Shown: positions 45,421-56,300 of the stretch, one piece after another | Layout of the letters: every line of letters starts with the position of its first letter | How positions within the stretch are numbered: the first letter of the stretch is position 1 | Assembly: GCA_025617745.1 (NCBI GenBank) | Contig: CM046867.1 | Coordinates: 28,946,705-29,010,704, forward strand | Direction of reading: 5' to 3' | Length of the DNA: 64,000 nucleotides | DNA from: Heliocidaris erythrogramma | Taxonomy: Eukaryota > Echinodermata > Echinoidea > Camarodonta > Echinometridae | Notes under the pieces: generated by a model | Databases searched by the model: none | What the model was told of the DNA's origin: nothing | What the model saw: the letters and a program-made list of their open reading frames with translations, nothing else | Program-made: the position numbers and the translations under genes

Positions 45421-47832
45421 GAAAATTCTCAACGAAAAATGATCTAAAATATATTACATGTATATTATGGAATCTTTTAAAAATCGTTGATGTGCATAAT
45501 ATTATATATTTCAAATCAAACAATTAGACAAGGCATTGTAAGAATTTATAGACTAAAATGTTAAACAGAACTAACATATTTATATGTTACAGCTCATTAA
45601 CTGTGTTGCGATTACAGTTTGTTGTGCATGGGTTTTAATGAATTTGCTAGTAGTCGAAAAATAAAAATACAAACTTCTCTTATTGAATCTTAACAAACTA
45701 TATTTTATTTTGTTGCTCAACTTCACCCGTCTCATCCTATCTCTCTCTGTCTCTCTACCCCCTGGCTCATTTTTTCTCTTCTCTATTGCTCTTTCTTCTT
45801 TGCTTTGTTGTGAATTTGATTTTATTTTGTTTTGTATTGCCACTATACATTATACATTTAATATTCATGTATACTCTCATATTTTACCTTGATAGAAAAT
45901 ATTTGTGTAGCTACATGTATTGCATCACATGCTTGTATTGAAAAGTTCATACATTTTGATCAGATTCTCAGTCCACAATCTGATATATGTTCAGATTGGT
46001 TTGATAGCAGTTTATTTCGTTCTGAATCTAACGGTAACATATCTATCTATGTGTAAATTAGTTAATTTGAGTCGGTTGTCAGAGAACTGATTTTTTTGTG
46101 ATGGTACTTTTTAAAGAAGAAAAGGGATATTGTATCCCCATTATTTCATCTCATCCTGTTTCCACATTCTGCCGTGTTTGTTTTCAATCTCCTACCGTAA
46201 TCTTTTTGCCTCTTTCTTATCTCACTAATCCCTGCTCCATCCATTCCAGCTGTATATTATGTAACTATCCTGTTGTTAGATGAATAAAGTTTCACTTGCA
46301 GTTTGATACTACATCAGCGTAGTCAGGAGTTGTTCTTTGTAAGCAACAACAGAATACAGTATGAGAACACAAAACAAACTCCGAGGTCAAAATGAGTTCC
46401 AATTAAAACAAATGTCATACATTAGACATGACATTACAGGACCACAATGCAACTCAGCAGGAACGACCGCAGAATTCCTTTCACTGGGTCTAAATTCATT
46501 AGTGATCTTCTTTCCAATTACTTTCCAGCAAAGTGAAAATTATGTTTGCACGAAATTATAAAGAAAATTCACGAAGGTCAAATCTATCTGATAGCGTGTG
46601 TGGTTGAAAAGCTGTTATAATCTTAAAATACCATGAAACGAAAGGAGAGAAAGCCAATGACAATACTGAGAAAAGGTATACCAGATTACAATAGCCCCCA
46701 GTTGACAGCCGCAGGATCGGGATTATATTGGTTATGAATAGCACCGTCTCGCCCTAGCCATCTTTATCTCCTTGTAACCCCTTCTTTGTCTAATCTTTGT
46801 ACTGTTTGCCCTTCTCTCTCTTTCTTTCTTTCAAGCGAAGTTCTCTTTCTTTCAAGAGAAGGTTTCGGTAACAACAAAGTCTTTTTCATGACGCGATACT
46901 ATTGTATTTATTGTATGAGGGTTTAGCGTCTATGAAAAGAGATTGATCTCTGGTTTACCCACAGAACTCCTAAAGACGTCTTTAGGAGCTCTGTGGATTT
47001 ACCGGAGGATTGGCTGATCGATACTGCCTTGTCGATTACATAATCATGCAGGAATGACAAACCGACTTCAAAGGAGTTTCTCTGCCATGTGCTTCTGTGC
47101 CGTCCGCTTTTTTTTGCTGACGAATATAAAAAAACAACACCCAAATGTATTTTCGCAATCCTCTGTAATTTTCTGAATGTGAAGTAATGAGCGACCAAGT
47201 TTACATATCGATCTAATCGTCAGAATTGTAGAGTCACGAATCCCTTGGTTTCACTGTTTCTCGAATCGTTGGTCAATGATTGATGGCAGCAAGAAAAGAA
47301 AAGTCATCAGTTTAGTGGCGTTATCCAGAAATAGAAATTCTAAACACAGGGATGGGAAAATGCTTCCTAAACATTTAGAGAAGTAAAACTATTCTTAAAT
47401 TATGACCCTCTGGGTCTGCAAAGAAAAAAGGGGGAGGTAAAAATCATCTCCCCATATGCTGGATACGCCATCGTCAGTAGATTTTTTAACGTCCAACTGA
47501 CCCCCATGGTCATGCCAGGCATGTAGTTTCGGGACATTAAATATAATACGTTTTATTATCCAATCATGATGATTATTAGCACTGGACGGGGATTTGTCAA
47601 AAGCATCTGTAGGTAATCAGCCAAATATCTCCATCTCCGGCTTTTACTGGTTTCATATTTTAATGGCGCCTGATAATTATACGCGCGACGAACGACCGCC
47701 CTTCAAAAAGCGTTGCTTATATCATTAAATCGTTCTCTTGTGAACTTGGGAGGACGATATTTTGACGAAATGCAGACTGAAAGCCATGTTTGGGTTTTAA
47801 TGATCTTGTTACCACGCTCCTGAAATACATTT
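45421..47832. other. Intergenic region, no gene seen
   Basis: AT-rich with CT-rich patches (45,735-45,800; 46,810-46,860) and one striking palindrome at 46,959-46,996. No protein-like frame. Confidence 0.65.
46959..46996. repeat. 38-bp palindrome with no loop
   Basis: The arms 46,959-46,977 and 46,978-46,996 pair at 18 of 19 positions around the centre GAC|GTC (arm AACTCCTAAAGAC / GTCTTTAGGAG...). It could extrude as a cruciform or fold as a hairpin RNA. No gene context explains it. Confidence 0.8.
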
Positions 47833-47864
47833 AGTATTCGTGGTCTTGGCTTATATGGTAAGTA

Positions 47865-49565
47865 TGGTTTGCATCTGCTATCCCTTTATCTGATGGTGAC
47901 GTTCTTAGTACTGCCAATAAGTTCAATTTACATTTTGCAAATGTTTCTAATAATATATCTATTGATGAGACACAGGATTTAACTGATTCTCCTCAAATAC
48001 GTGCTATAATGGGTGACTCGTTTATTCTAAAAAAAGTTCAAGAAAGTGATATTTTGAAAGAAATTAATATACTAAAGAACAAAAAGTCTGTTGGCATTGA
48101 TGGTATATCTACATATATTTTAAAGACTTGTGCCAGTGAATTAACCCCCTCTGTAACTTATTTAATAAATAAATCCATTGTAGATGGAAGAGTACCGGAT
48201 AAATGGAAAATTGCTAAGATAATACCATTGCACAAAAAAGGGGATAAATCCAATCCTGATAATTATAGACCCATTTCTTTACTCCCGTGTATTTCTAAAT
48301 TACTAGAAAGGGTAATTCAAAAACAACTCTTATGTTATCTTAATCAAAAACAATTTCTTATTTCTGAACAATCGGGTTTTAGACCTAAGCATTCAACTAC
48401 GTCTGCCCTGTCAAAGGTTACAGACGATTGGCTTCTTGCCATGGATAATGGCGAGTACACGGGTGCTGTCTTTTTAGATTTACAAAAAGCTTTTGACTTA
48501 GTCAATCACCAAATACTTATCTCTAAACTCTCTAAACTTGGGGTGACTGGTAAACCACTTGACTGGTTCTTAAGTTATCTTTCTGATCGCAAAATTATAA
48601 CATGTTTGAATAATGTCTTTTCATATGAATGTTTAATTTCAAGTGGTGTACCTCAGGGATCTATATTGGGTCCGCTTCTTTTTGTAATATTTATAAATGA
48701 TTTATCATGTTCCATTTCTCAATGTTCATACCATTTATATGCTGACGATACTGTAGTATACTTCTCTGATAAAAATCCACTTGTTGTTGAAAGAACTCTT
48801 AATACTGAATTGAAAAATGTTGCAAGTTGGATGAGTAAAAACAAACTGAAATTAAATTGTAGTAAAACAGTTGGTATGTTATTTGGTAATCGGCACATGT
48901 TAGCAAGACATAATAATCTTGACTTGCGTATTTGTGAAAGTAATATTCAAATGGTAGAAAGTTTTAAGTATCTTGGGGTTTTTATAGATAAGGAACTCAA
49001 ATGGAATGTCCATATTGTTCATATGTGTTCAAAAATCGGTAAAATGATAGGCTTCCTTGGCAGAATTAGACATTTTGTTAATGAATCTAGTTTAAAAATA
49101 ATATATTCTTCGGTTATCATTCCTCATTTTGATTATGCTGATATAATTTGGCAATCTGCATCACAAAAATATTTGATATTATTACAAAAACTCCAAAACC
49201 GAGCAGGAAGAATTATTCTAAAAATAAATCCATATTCTCATACTTCAACCTCATACATACATGATATTTTGAAATGGAAGAAATTAACTACTCGTCAAAG
49301 GGAGCATATGTATGTAATGATGTTTAAAGTTCTAAATAATTTTGCACCTGAATATATGAAAATGTCATTTTCGCAAAAGTCTTGCCCTTACTCACTTCGA
49401 GCAATAAATCACCTTAGTCTCCCTAGACCGAAAACAAGTAGCTGTAAACGAACATTTTTTTATAGGGGGGCTACACTTTACAATCAATTACCTTCTTATC
49501 TATCAGCAATGTCAACGGTCCATTCCTTTAAATCCAATATCCAAGCCTATCTCGATTTTCGGTAA
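47865..49565 (+). CDS. LINE reverse transcriptase, open but 5'-truncated
   Basis: The frame is open from the truncation point to TAA at 49,563-49,565 (567 codons; first internal ATG at 48,009). It shows the RT order of CR1/jockey-type LINEs: NYRPISLLPCISKLLERVI, SGFRPKHSTTSALS, motif A FLDLQKAFDLVNH, motif B SSGVPQGSILGPLLF, catalytic YADD in LYADDTVVYF, and NKLKLNCSKT. The C-terminal region follows, with the typical ending GATLYNQLPSYL..VHSFKSNIQAYL. AP endonuclease and ORF1 are missing because of truncation. There are no internal stops, but the copy cannot move by itself. Confidence 0.92.
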   Translation, partial: WFASAIPLSDGDVLSTANKFNLHFANVSNNISIDETQDLTDSPQIRAIMGDSFILKKVQESDILKEINILKNKKSVGIDGISTYILKTCASELTPSVTYLINKSIVDGRVPDKWKIAKIIPLHKKGDKSNPDNYRPISLLPCISKLLERVIQKQLLCYLNQKQFLISEQSGFRPKHSTTSALSKVTDDWLLAMDNGEYTGAVFLDLQKAFDLVNHQILISKLSKLGVTGKPLDWFLSYLSDRKIITCLNNVFSYECLISSGVPQGSILGPLLFVIFINDLSCSISQCSYHLYADDTVVYFSDKNPLVVERTLNTELKNVASWMSKNKLKLNCSKTVGMLFGNRHMLARHNNLDLRICESNIQMVESFKYLGVFIDKELKWNVHIVHMCSKIGKMIGFLGRIRHFVNESSLKIIYSSVIIPHFDYADIIWQSASQKYLILLQKLQNRAGRIILKINPYSHTSTSYIHDILKWKKLTTRQREHMYVMMFKVLNNFAPEYMKMSFSQKSCPYSLRAINHLSLPRPKTSSCKRTFFYRGATLYNQLPSYLSAMSTVHSFKSNIQAYLDFR

Positions 49566-49597
49566 CTGTTGCCTATTGTTGCAATTTGTTTTTGCGT

Positions 49598-49622
49598 GGG
49601 GGGGGGGGGGGGGGGGGGGGGG
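49598..49622. repeat. Poly(G) run, 25 G
   Basis: G25 inside the LINE 3'UTR, the longest uninterrupted G run in the window. Confidence 0.85.
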
Positions 49623-49913
49623 TAGGGTTGTAAGATATTTTATTTTTCCCCTTTGTGTGTCATGGGTTTTAATGTATTATGATTAAGTTTTGTTTTATTG
49701 ATTATGATGATTTGTTATGTTTTATATGCATGTTATTGTTTATATGTTAAGGACCCCATGGAAGAACAGTGGCACTATGTTAGTGCCGCTGAAATGGGCT
49801 ATCCGCCATATTTGTACTCATTGATAATTATTTAAACATGTATATATGTCTTTTTAATATGGAAATAAATACAAACACAAACAGTATTCGTGGTCTTGGG
49901 TTATATGGTAAGT

Positions 49914-51442
49914 GTCCGGTATTGGAACCGAAGATGTCTACGGTTTTAAAAGTGAGTGCTTTCAAATCCAAAGAAGCGCATCGTGTATGTACCATTGCTT
50001 GGGAGAATGAGTTTGGGGAAATTAATGAGTTATATGAAAATCATAATGAACGTCTTCTTTTACGGTTGTTTTGTGTGAAACTGTGTTGTTCTAAACTGTT
50101 GAGAAAACAAAATCTTTTATCATTATCTTTTGTGCTATAAAGACAATTCTATCTTCCTTGATTATACTATACAGAATGAAGGAAGAATTTATAAATGGGA
50201 TTTATGTATATGAATAACACATGTATTAGAAGTATTTAACCTATACTTTAGTTTAGTAATGGAAGGGGGCGGGGCGTTAAAACTGAGTGTAGGGTGTGGT
50301 CATGCGTAAGTACGTCCGAATTCCAGGTTCAACAATTCTTGGAATCATGTTAATCGAAACGAAATGGCACTTACTCTGTAATTGTTATCAGTTATTAGGT
50401 CAAAACATTACAAAGTACACGTACTTGAATGAGCAACGTTCTTTACTCGTTGTATCCTTTAAAGTAGTCACTCGAAGAAAATTCACAACAACTGAAAATT
50501 AGTGAGAAATTATATATGGATGGAAAGATTATAACATGAAAAACACAAATGATGTGCTGAAAAGTCATATAAATATCATGGAAAGGCTAAAAATGTAATT
50601 TTTGAAGACCATTTTCAGACTCCCAAACCAAACCAAACAACGGTCGTATAGCGAGGTCTGAATTGTGACGTCACAGCCTTGGCAGCTACAGCCAGGTGCG
50701 CACACAGCCAGTTACTCTCGTTTGTGTACCACGTACACGTTTGATTTCCTCTGCTATTTATTGTCGCTCTGATCTTTCACGTTAATTATTCGATATATCA
50801 CTCAGGAGTGTGTCATCTTGGAACGTTATATAATATATCTGCGTGATTATTTCAACTTTATGAAGCAATAATCGGCTATAAACCGATTTCAGGAGTTTGA
50901 CTTGCTTGTGCAAGTTGAGTTCAGGGCCTGCATGGCTGGGGATCCGGAGCTCGTGTTGCACGGTTCGTTGCCTACTATTATACCAGGGAATCACAGACCT
51001 AGCACACTGTCTTGTGACTGATTTATTCGCTTTCGTATTTTTTGAGAGAATAATCAGACTCACTCAGACTGTCAGACAGCCGCAGTTAAAACAATTGTCG
51101 TCACATTTTATATTTATGGGCGGGGAAAGAGGAAATCAGTGCATGTAACACAATGAAGCGCTTCTGTATGGAGTGAACGGTGGTTTCCTCAACCACGATA
51201 ATGCCAAACTTTTAGTACCAAATCCAAATGTTACTTTTCTAGCGTTTTTAGAGTGATATGTATATCTTCTTTCTGTCAGACTTCACAAGCTTCATCATAG
51301 TTCATGCTTCACGATCCCCGGCTCACCCAGGCAACATTTCATTTCCCCCACCTGTGGCCGTGGCTCGATCTGGTTCGTGCTGGTACTGCGGTAGGCTTGT
51401 GGAAGATTTCTACTTGCCTAGTACTTCTTGTTACCCTTCAGT
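49914..51442. other. Intergenic region, no confident gene
   Basis: A full CRE-type palindrome TGACGTCA lies at 50,666-50,673. On the minus strand around 51,340-51,420 a short segment reads SLPQYQHEPDRATATGG, vaguely like the YQFEP stretch of P2X7-like proteins. It is too short to call. Confidence 0.4.
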
Positions 51443-51553
51443 CTATCCTACCTCACCATCATCATCATTATCACCGTTACTATAAACTGAATCACTTTCT
51501 TCACCAATTTCTATGTCCGTATTGAGCTCAATTTCCTCGTGTACAACCGACAT
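51443..51553 (-). CDS. Candidate 5' coding exon, acidic N-terminus
   Basis: On the minus strand an ATG at 51,551-51,553 opens a frame beginning MSVVHEEIELNTDIEIGEES and ending in an Asp/Gly-rich stretch. Possible splice donors GATG|GTGAGG (GT at 51,455-51,456) or GAG|GTAGGA lie just before the in-frame stop. Upstream (higher coordinates) is a CRE palindrome TGACGTCA (51,652-51,659) and a GC-rich stretch GGCGCGCC that could be a promoter. I cannot name the protein. It may belong to a transposon, since weakly inverted sequence containing another TGACGTCA lies at 50,666. Low confidence. Confidence 0.28.
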   Translation of the reverse strand: MSVVHEEIELNTDIEIGEESDSVYSNGDNDDDGEVG

Positions 51554-51769
51554 TTTGATATCTAAGTCTCGAAAAATCAATGAGAAAATTGCGTTACTTG
51601 TGTGCTTGTCCAATGCATGCGGCGCGCCGAGCCAGCAGCTAGTCAAGCTTGTGACGTCACACATCGCGACACTCCACGGAGGACTGCTGAAGGCAGAAAA
51701 TCTGGATCTCACAAATACCATTTTTGAAAGATGATTACTGCGGGCCCCAAACATATCTTGACCAGGGCA

Positions 51770-51929
51770 GTTGTTACAGGCGCCGCGGAACGTCTTGGAA
51801 AGTGGAGGGGCTTAATGCCATACGTTTGCCGTGTTTACTGAAAAATGGGGGGGGGGGGGGGTGGGGGGGGGGGGGGGGGTGGGGGCTGTAGCCTCCCAGC
51901 CCCCCTCCCCGGTTCCGCGGTCCCTGTGT
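51770..51929. repeat. Poly(G) MITE-like element, GCCGCGGAAC ends
   Basis: CAGGCGCCGCGGAAC near 51,778 and GGTTCCGCGGTCCCTG near 51,911-51,926 are imperfect inverted ends. They surround G15-T-G17-T-G5 (51,847-51,885) and a C-rich stretch. The architecture is that of the other poly(G) elements, with a different terminal sequence. Confidence 0.6.
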
Positions 51930-51961
51930 TATACCTAATCAGTAAAGTTTCCCCTTCGTAG

Positions 51962-52205
51962 TGATATGAATTTTGCAGCAATTCAAAACACTTTTGCCTC
52001 TTCGCGTGACATTAATAAAGTGTTATTCGATAAAGGGATTTATTTGCAGTGTCGCGTCAGCGATCCCACGAATGTGATCTATGTCTGGAGGATTACTGGA
52101 AGCAATCGCTTATTAACATTTGATGAGATTGTTTGTCAACTATCCAATAATCTTTTGATACCATCAGAAGTAACGCCTTTGATATGCGAGCGACCTTTGT
52201 CATAA
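51962..52205 (+). CDS. Candidate exon, Ig-like pattern
   Basis: After an acceptor-like TTTCCCCTTCGTAG (AG at 51,960-51,961) a frame stays open 81 codons to TAA. It contains KGIYLQCRVSDPTNVIYVW, with the C...W spacing of an immunoglobulin-like strand B/C, and a further Cys in DEIVCQLSN. Composition is protein-like and not repetitive. No partner exons were found nearby and no family can be named, so it may be a relic or chance. Confidence 0.3.
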
Positions 52206-52206
52206 C

Positions 52207-52231
52207 AAGGAGTTATCTGTGATAACTCCTT
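52207..52231. repeat. Perfect 11-bp hairpin
   Basis: AAGGAGTTATC and GATAACTCCTT are perfect complements separated by TGT, directly after the TAA of the preceding frame. GTCATAAC occurs on both sides of it. Confidence 0.7.
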
Positions 52232-52433
52232 AGTCATAACACCCACTTGTCTTTAAACACTGGATTAGATTCGCGACCCGAAAACGTGCGTGTTTGCCGA
52301 TTGTATTACGAACATTGATTCAAGACGCTTTGGAGATCTTATGTCTCCGCCCCGATCCTCCTTAATTCCTCTAATCGCTTGAAAATGGCATTGTCTGGGG
52401 AAAAAATGTGTGGGATTACACAATGACAATGTA

Positions 52434-52632
52434 CGATGGCGTATCCAGCTTGAATGTGAGCCGGCGTACGCCCCCCCCCCCCTATGAGGGCCAAGGAAAA
52501 GTAAAGTGAACACAACTTGCCGTGGGTCTAAGGCCACGATGAGGGGGGGGGGGGTGCCAAGATATATTCCGCCCCTCCCTCGGTCCCGGGGTGATTCTGA
52601 CCCATATTTATACATTTCTGGATACACCACTG
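52434..52632. mobile_element. Poly(G) MITE, GGCGTATCCAG ends
   Basis: The left end CGATGGCGTATCCAG and right end CTGGATACACCACTG are inverted repeats (12 of 15). The element contains a C run (about 52,471-52,482) and a G run (about 52,542-52,553). It is related to the 17,658 and 39,554 elements. Confidence 0.65.
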
Positions 52633-53189
52633 ATTTTACATGCAACCATATCTTCTTTCGACAAAGAATGTGGTATAACCTTGTATTATGATACTCCACA
52701 TTCAGAATGCCCGTGAGGTATAGTGATATCTTCTGATTAGTATTCTGACATAGCTTTCAAGATCAAAAGGGAGATGAAGTGATATCAGAATTGCTAGCAC
52801 AGAATAGCAAGCACAGAAATGAAATAGAATGCTCTACAAAATAGCGAGTATGGCGGAGCTTAACGATTGACTTACATTGGACTAAAAATTATATCTTTCT
52901 CGATGCAGCTTTGGTACAGTTGCAGTATCCCGCTGAGACGCGAACTATATACTAAATGGATCACACAGAGATAATTTCTGAATCATAATATAATCATTTC
53001 ATTATTCTGTTATGGATGAAACCTGAGCTTGTCTTTGAGCAAAAAACCCCCTGATTTTTCAGTTAAAGCCAAGGTGCCTATAGCTATGAACAGAGACAAT
53101 AGTTTTGTACATTTATGTGGACTACTGCTTTATTACTGATTCATTACAGGCAAGCGTTAATTTGGGGTCAACTGAAAATCTTAATAACG

Positions 53190-53366
53190 GTTATGTTATT
53201 ATGTTATCTTATGGGTTCGAAACCAAGTGGATGCGCTTGTGCTATTTGGTGAGGCATTAATCCGCACTACCAAAGTCCCTCGGATAGGACTTAGAGCCGT
53301 CGGTCCCCTGGTTGCTTACCTACAAGCATACACATGCTTTCATGGCAGTCTGGTAAAATAAACCAT
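53190..53366 (+). mobile_element. SINE fragment, 5' end degraded
   Basis: A perfect B box GGTTCGAAACC (53,214-53,224) is followed by GAGGCATTAATCCGCACTAC, then GGACTTAGAGCCGTCGGTCC and CCTGGTTGCTTACC. From memory this body is typical of sea urchin tRNA-derived SINEs. The head before the B box is not recognisable. It ends near TGGTAAAATAAACC. Confidence 0.6.
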
Positions 53367-56300
53367 CGAACATTTGAAACATTATTCACAAACATTTTTT
53401 TGTACCCGTCGGACTCTCTCATCAGCCAGAGTGTAATATCGTCTAAAAAATGAAATTATCATCACAGTAGCACCCGTGGGAACCAAAACAATCGAGACCA
53501 AATCTGTCTAGGCTAGGCTAGTCTAGAGGAACACACTCGATGGCATATATCTAATGTGTATTTTCTAATATTTTAAATACAATCATATATGTTAGATTGA
53601 ACGAAAATTTAAAGTATCACTAATATTATAATGACACAAAGGATCGCGCAGTGTATTGAATATTGGTGTCACCTGTTTAAATTTGTATAAGAAACTGATG
53701 GAAAGAATAAAATGGTCATCCTGTTTAAACTGTGTTTTGAAATAAGATAACACATTGATTAAATGGTGGATATTACATGAATAAATTTGTTTTAGAATGA
53801 TAAAATGACAAACTGGACCATAGATTGACTTGATCAGCTAATTGCTGTTAAAGTTCCAACATACACGATGTATCGAGAAATGGTTGAAAATGGGAAGGGG
53901 TGAAATGCACGCAATGTCACACGGCTTTTAAAAAGTTGTCAATGATCATTCATTTCTCCTTTTTCCGGCTTACTTCTTCTTTTTCGGAGGGGGGGGGGGG
54001 GGCGGACCTCGGATTCGTCCTACATGTTGGATACACCCCTGTCTCTGAACAGAGTCTGTGGTGGGAGGCTAGAGGGCCACCTGCCAGTGGGTGTGCTCGC
54101 CTGACCCCTCCCTGGGTTGGTAGAGGTGTGATAATCAGCTCCACTTACAAACAGACAAGTTCGGATCCCAAAACAGCGATACTGTTATGATATCCAGGCG
54201 AGATATAAAATGGAGACAATATGCATTGACCGTGACACAGCCAAATGAGCCAATAATCGTGCTGATTTTTCGGGTGCCCTTGTGGCAGAATTTCTTAGCT
54301 TCAATACTTCGACACTTCGACCAGGGTGGCAAAAGACATGTTTATCATCCGATCTTCCAATATATTACAAATATATAACTCCTTCGAGATTCTCTTCTTT
54401 CTCACAATTATCTGGCATTACATGTGATGTGGACCTGGCTTGTCGTATATATTTGGTTTCAGGTCCCTTCAAGTTTCATCATCATGATTTTTAATATATA
54501 GGGTATGTTTTTTTTTGGTCTCATTAGAGTTCTGCTAGGTTTAACAGGTTCTTCGAATAATCATATCTTTGTCGGACTTTAAAAACGTGATGCTTTCAAG
54601 TATGTATTGCATGTTCCTCAAGCACGATCCTATCTATGGTGCATGGAGGGCGGGGGGGGGGGGGGCGGGGTAGGGCTTCCTCGATAATTATGCATTATAA
54701 TAATCCCATTATGTCAGAATTCTATTTTAATTATACTATATGATTTGATTTAACTCTTCAGATTAATGGTTTGCCACATCACCCTGAATACGGATCAACG
54801 CTCTTGCTAATAGTGCATGGAAAAATGAAAGTTTACAAGATATATATTTGCGAATTACTTCTCGCAAAAGTGAACTTGTGATAAAACGCATTCCCAGATG
54901 ACTCAATCATGAAAAATAGTGAAAGTAATGAGAGAAAAAAGTTACAAACCGACTCCACTACCTACAAAAATGTCTACCTGGTACCAGGCACATACTTGTG
55001 GCGCTCAACGCTTTTGTATTATTGTTACTCCATATACCCAATTAATGATTTTATTACATGACAATTTTGTCTATGAAACTGATAGTGTTCACAGAACAGT
55101 ATTCGTTGTCTTCAACTATTATTGTTATTCAAACGATGCAGGCGAGCCCTCCCGAACCTGAAGCCGAAAAATTGGTTAAGTGGATCTCACAAGTCTAACA
55201 AAACATGTTTGATTGGAATAGATGTATGAATAGAATGGGTGTCCTGGAGATGAAATACTGGGGTGTCGTAAGTAAACACGACGAGCTTTGCGTTTCAAGA
55301 ACCCTCGCTTGTATGATATAGAGAGGAAAATCATGACTAATAAAGTCAACATGATTTTGAATGAACATGACTTGTATGCTAATATGACGTTGTTTTAGTG
55401 TACGTGGAGTCTACATAGCCTCTGAAAGGTAGGGTGGGGGGCTTCAAAGCTTTGTTTCCGTTTGGTGTCAAATATATCGGTATGATCTGTCTGTTCCGTG
55501 CATCGCCTAGCCGACGTCACGCTTGTCTGGCCTATAGTCTACAGATAAAAGGAAAGAGAGAACACTTGGAATATTGAACATGCTAGATTATATCTGCATA
55601 AAGCGTATATACATTTCAGATATCACAGAACATTATATTACGGAGCACTATAATAGTCAAGTTCATCATTTGGTTATCCTAGACGATTAAAACAGTCGTT
55701 ATAATTGTCATCCATCGTGTAAAGATTTAGTGATTAATCATTGCAAAGACAAGGAAAATACATGGCAATTAAATCAGTCATCTTATTTTTGTTTCTTCAG
55801 AGTTTCAAGTTATCTCTAAACAAGCAAAATATTACAAATTGATTATAAGAGAAAATGAAAAGAAGCAGCAAAAAACTGAGTTGATCCAAACCCACCTTGA
55901 TTTATCATGATGATGATGATGACTGTTTTATTAACATGATTGTATTTAGCCCAAGTAATTAAACATCAAATTACCTTTAATATAATTTTCAAATAATGGA
56001 TCTGAACTGATTCAATTCTGACAACTTAAAGACCAATTTTTAAGGTAATATCACTGTAATTAATACATTCCGACTTTGTCTTTTAAATTTGCTAATTACA
56101 AAGTGGAAAAGACTGAAATGCACTAGAAGAAAATTTGTATGCCAAATTACTCAGAAATGTTTCATTTAAGATCGTGAGAAAACTTCGTGGTAGGCAAGCT
56201 AGATTTAAAATGCACACTTCATGCTGAAAGAAATTGAATTACACTTAAAATGCTCTTTATGCACACAAAATATGATATTTACAGACACAATGGAACGATA

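Larger units (their letters stand above)
47833..49913 (+). mobile_element. 5'-truncated LINE with 31-bp target duplication
   Basis: The direct repeats 47,833-47,863 and 49,883-49,913 match at 30 of 31 positions (they begin AGTATTCGTGGTCTTGG). Between them lies an RT frame, a 3'UTR with G25 at 49,598-49,622, and an A-rich end (AAATAAATACAAACACAAAC) directly abutting the right repeat. This is the signature of target-primed reverse transcription with 5' truncation. The single mismatch suggests a fairly recent insertion. Confidence 0.93.
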
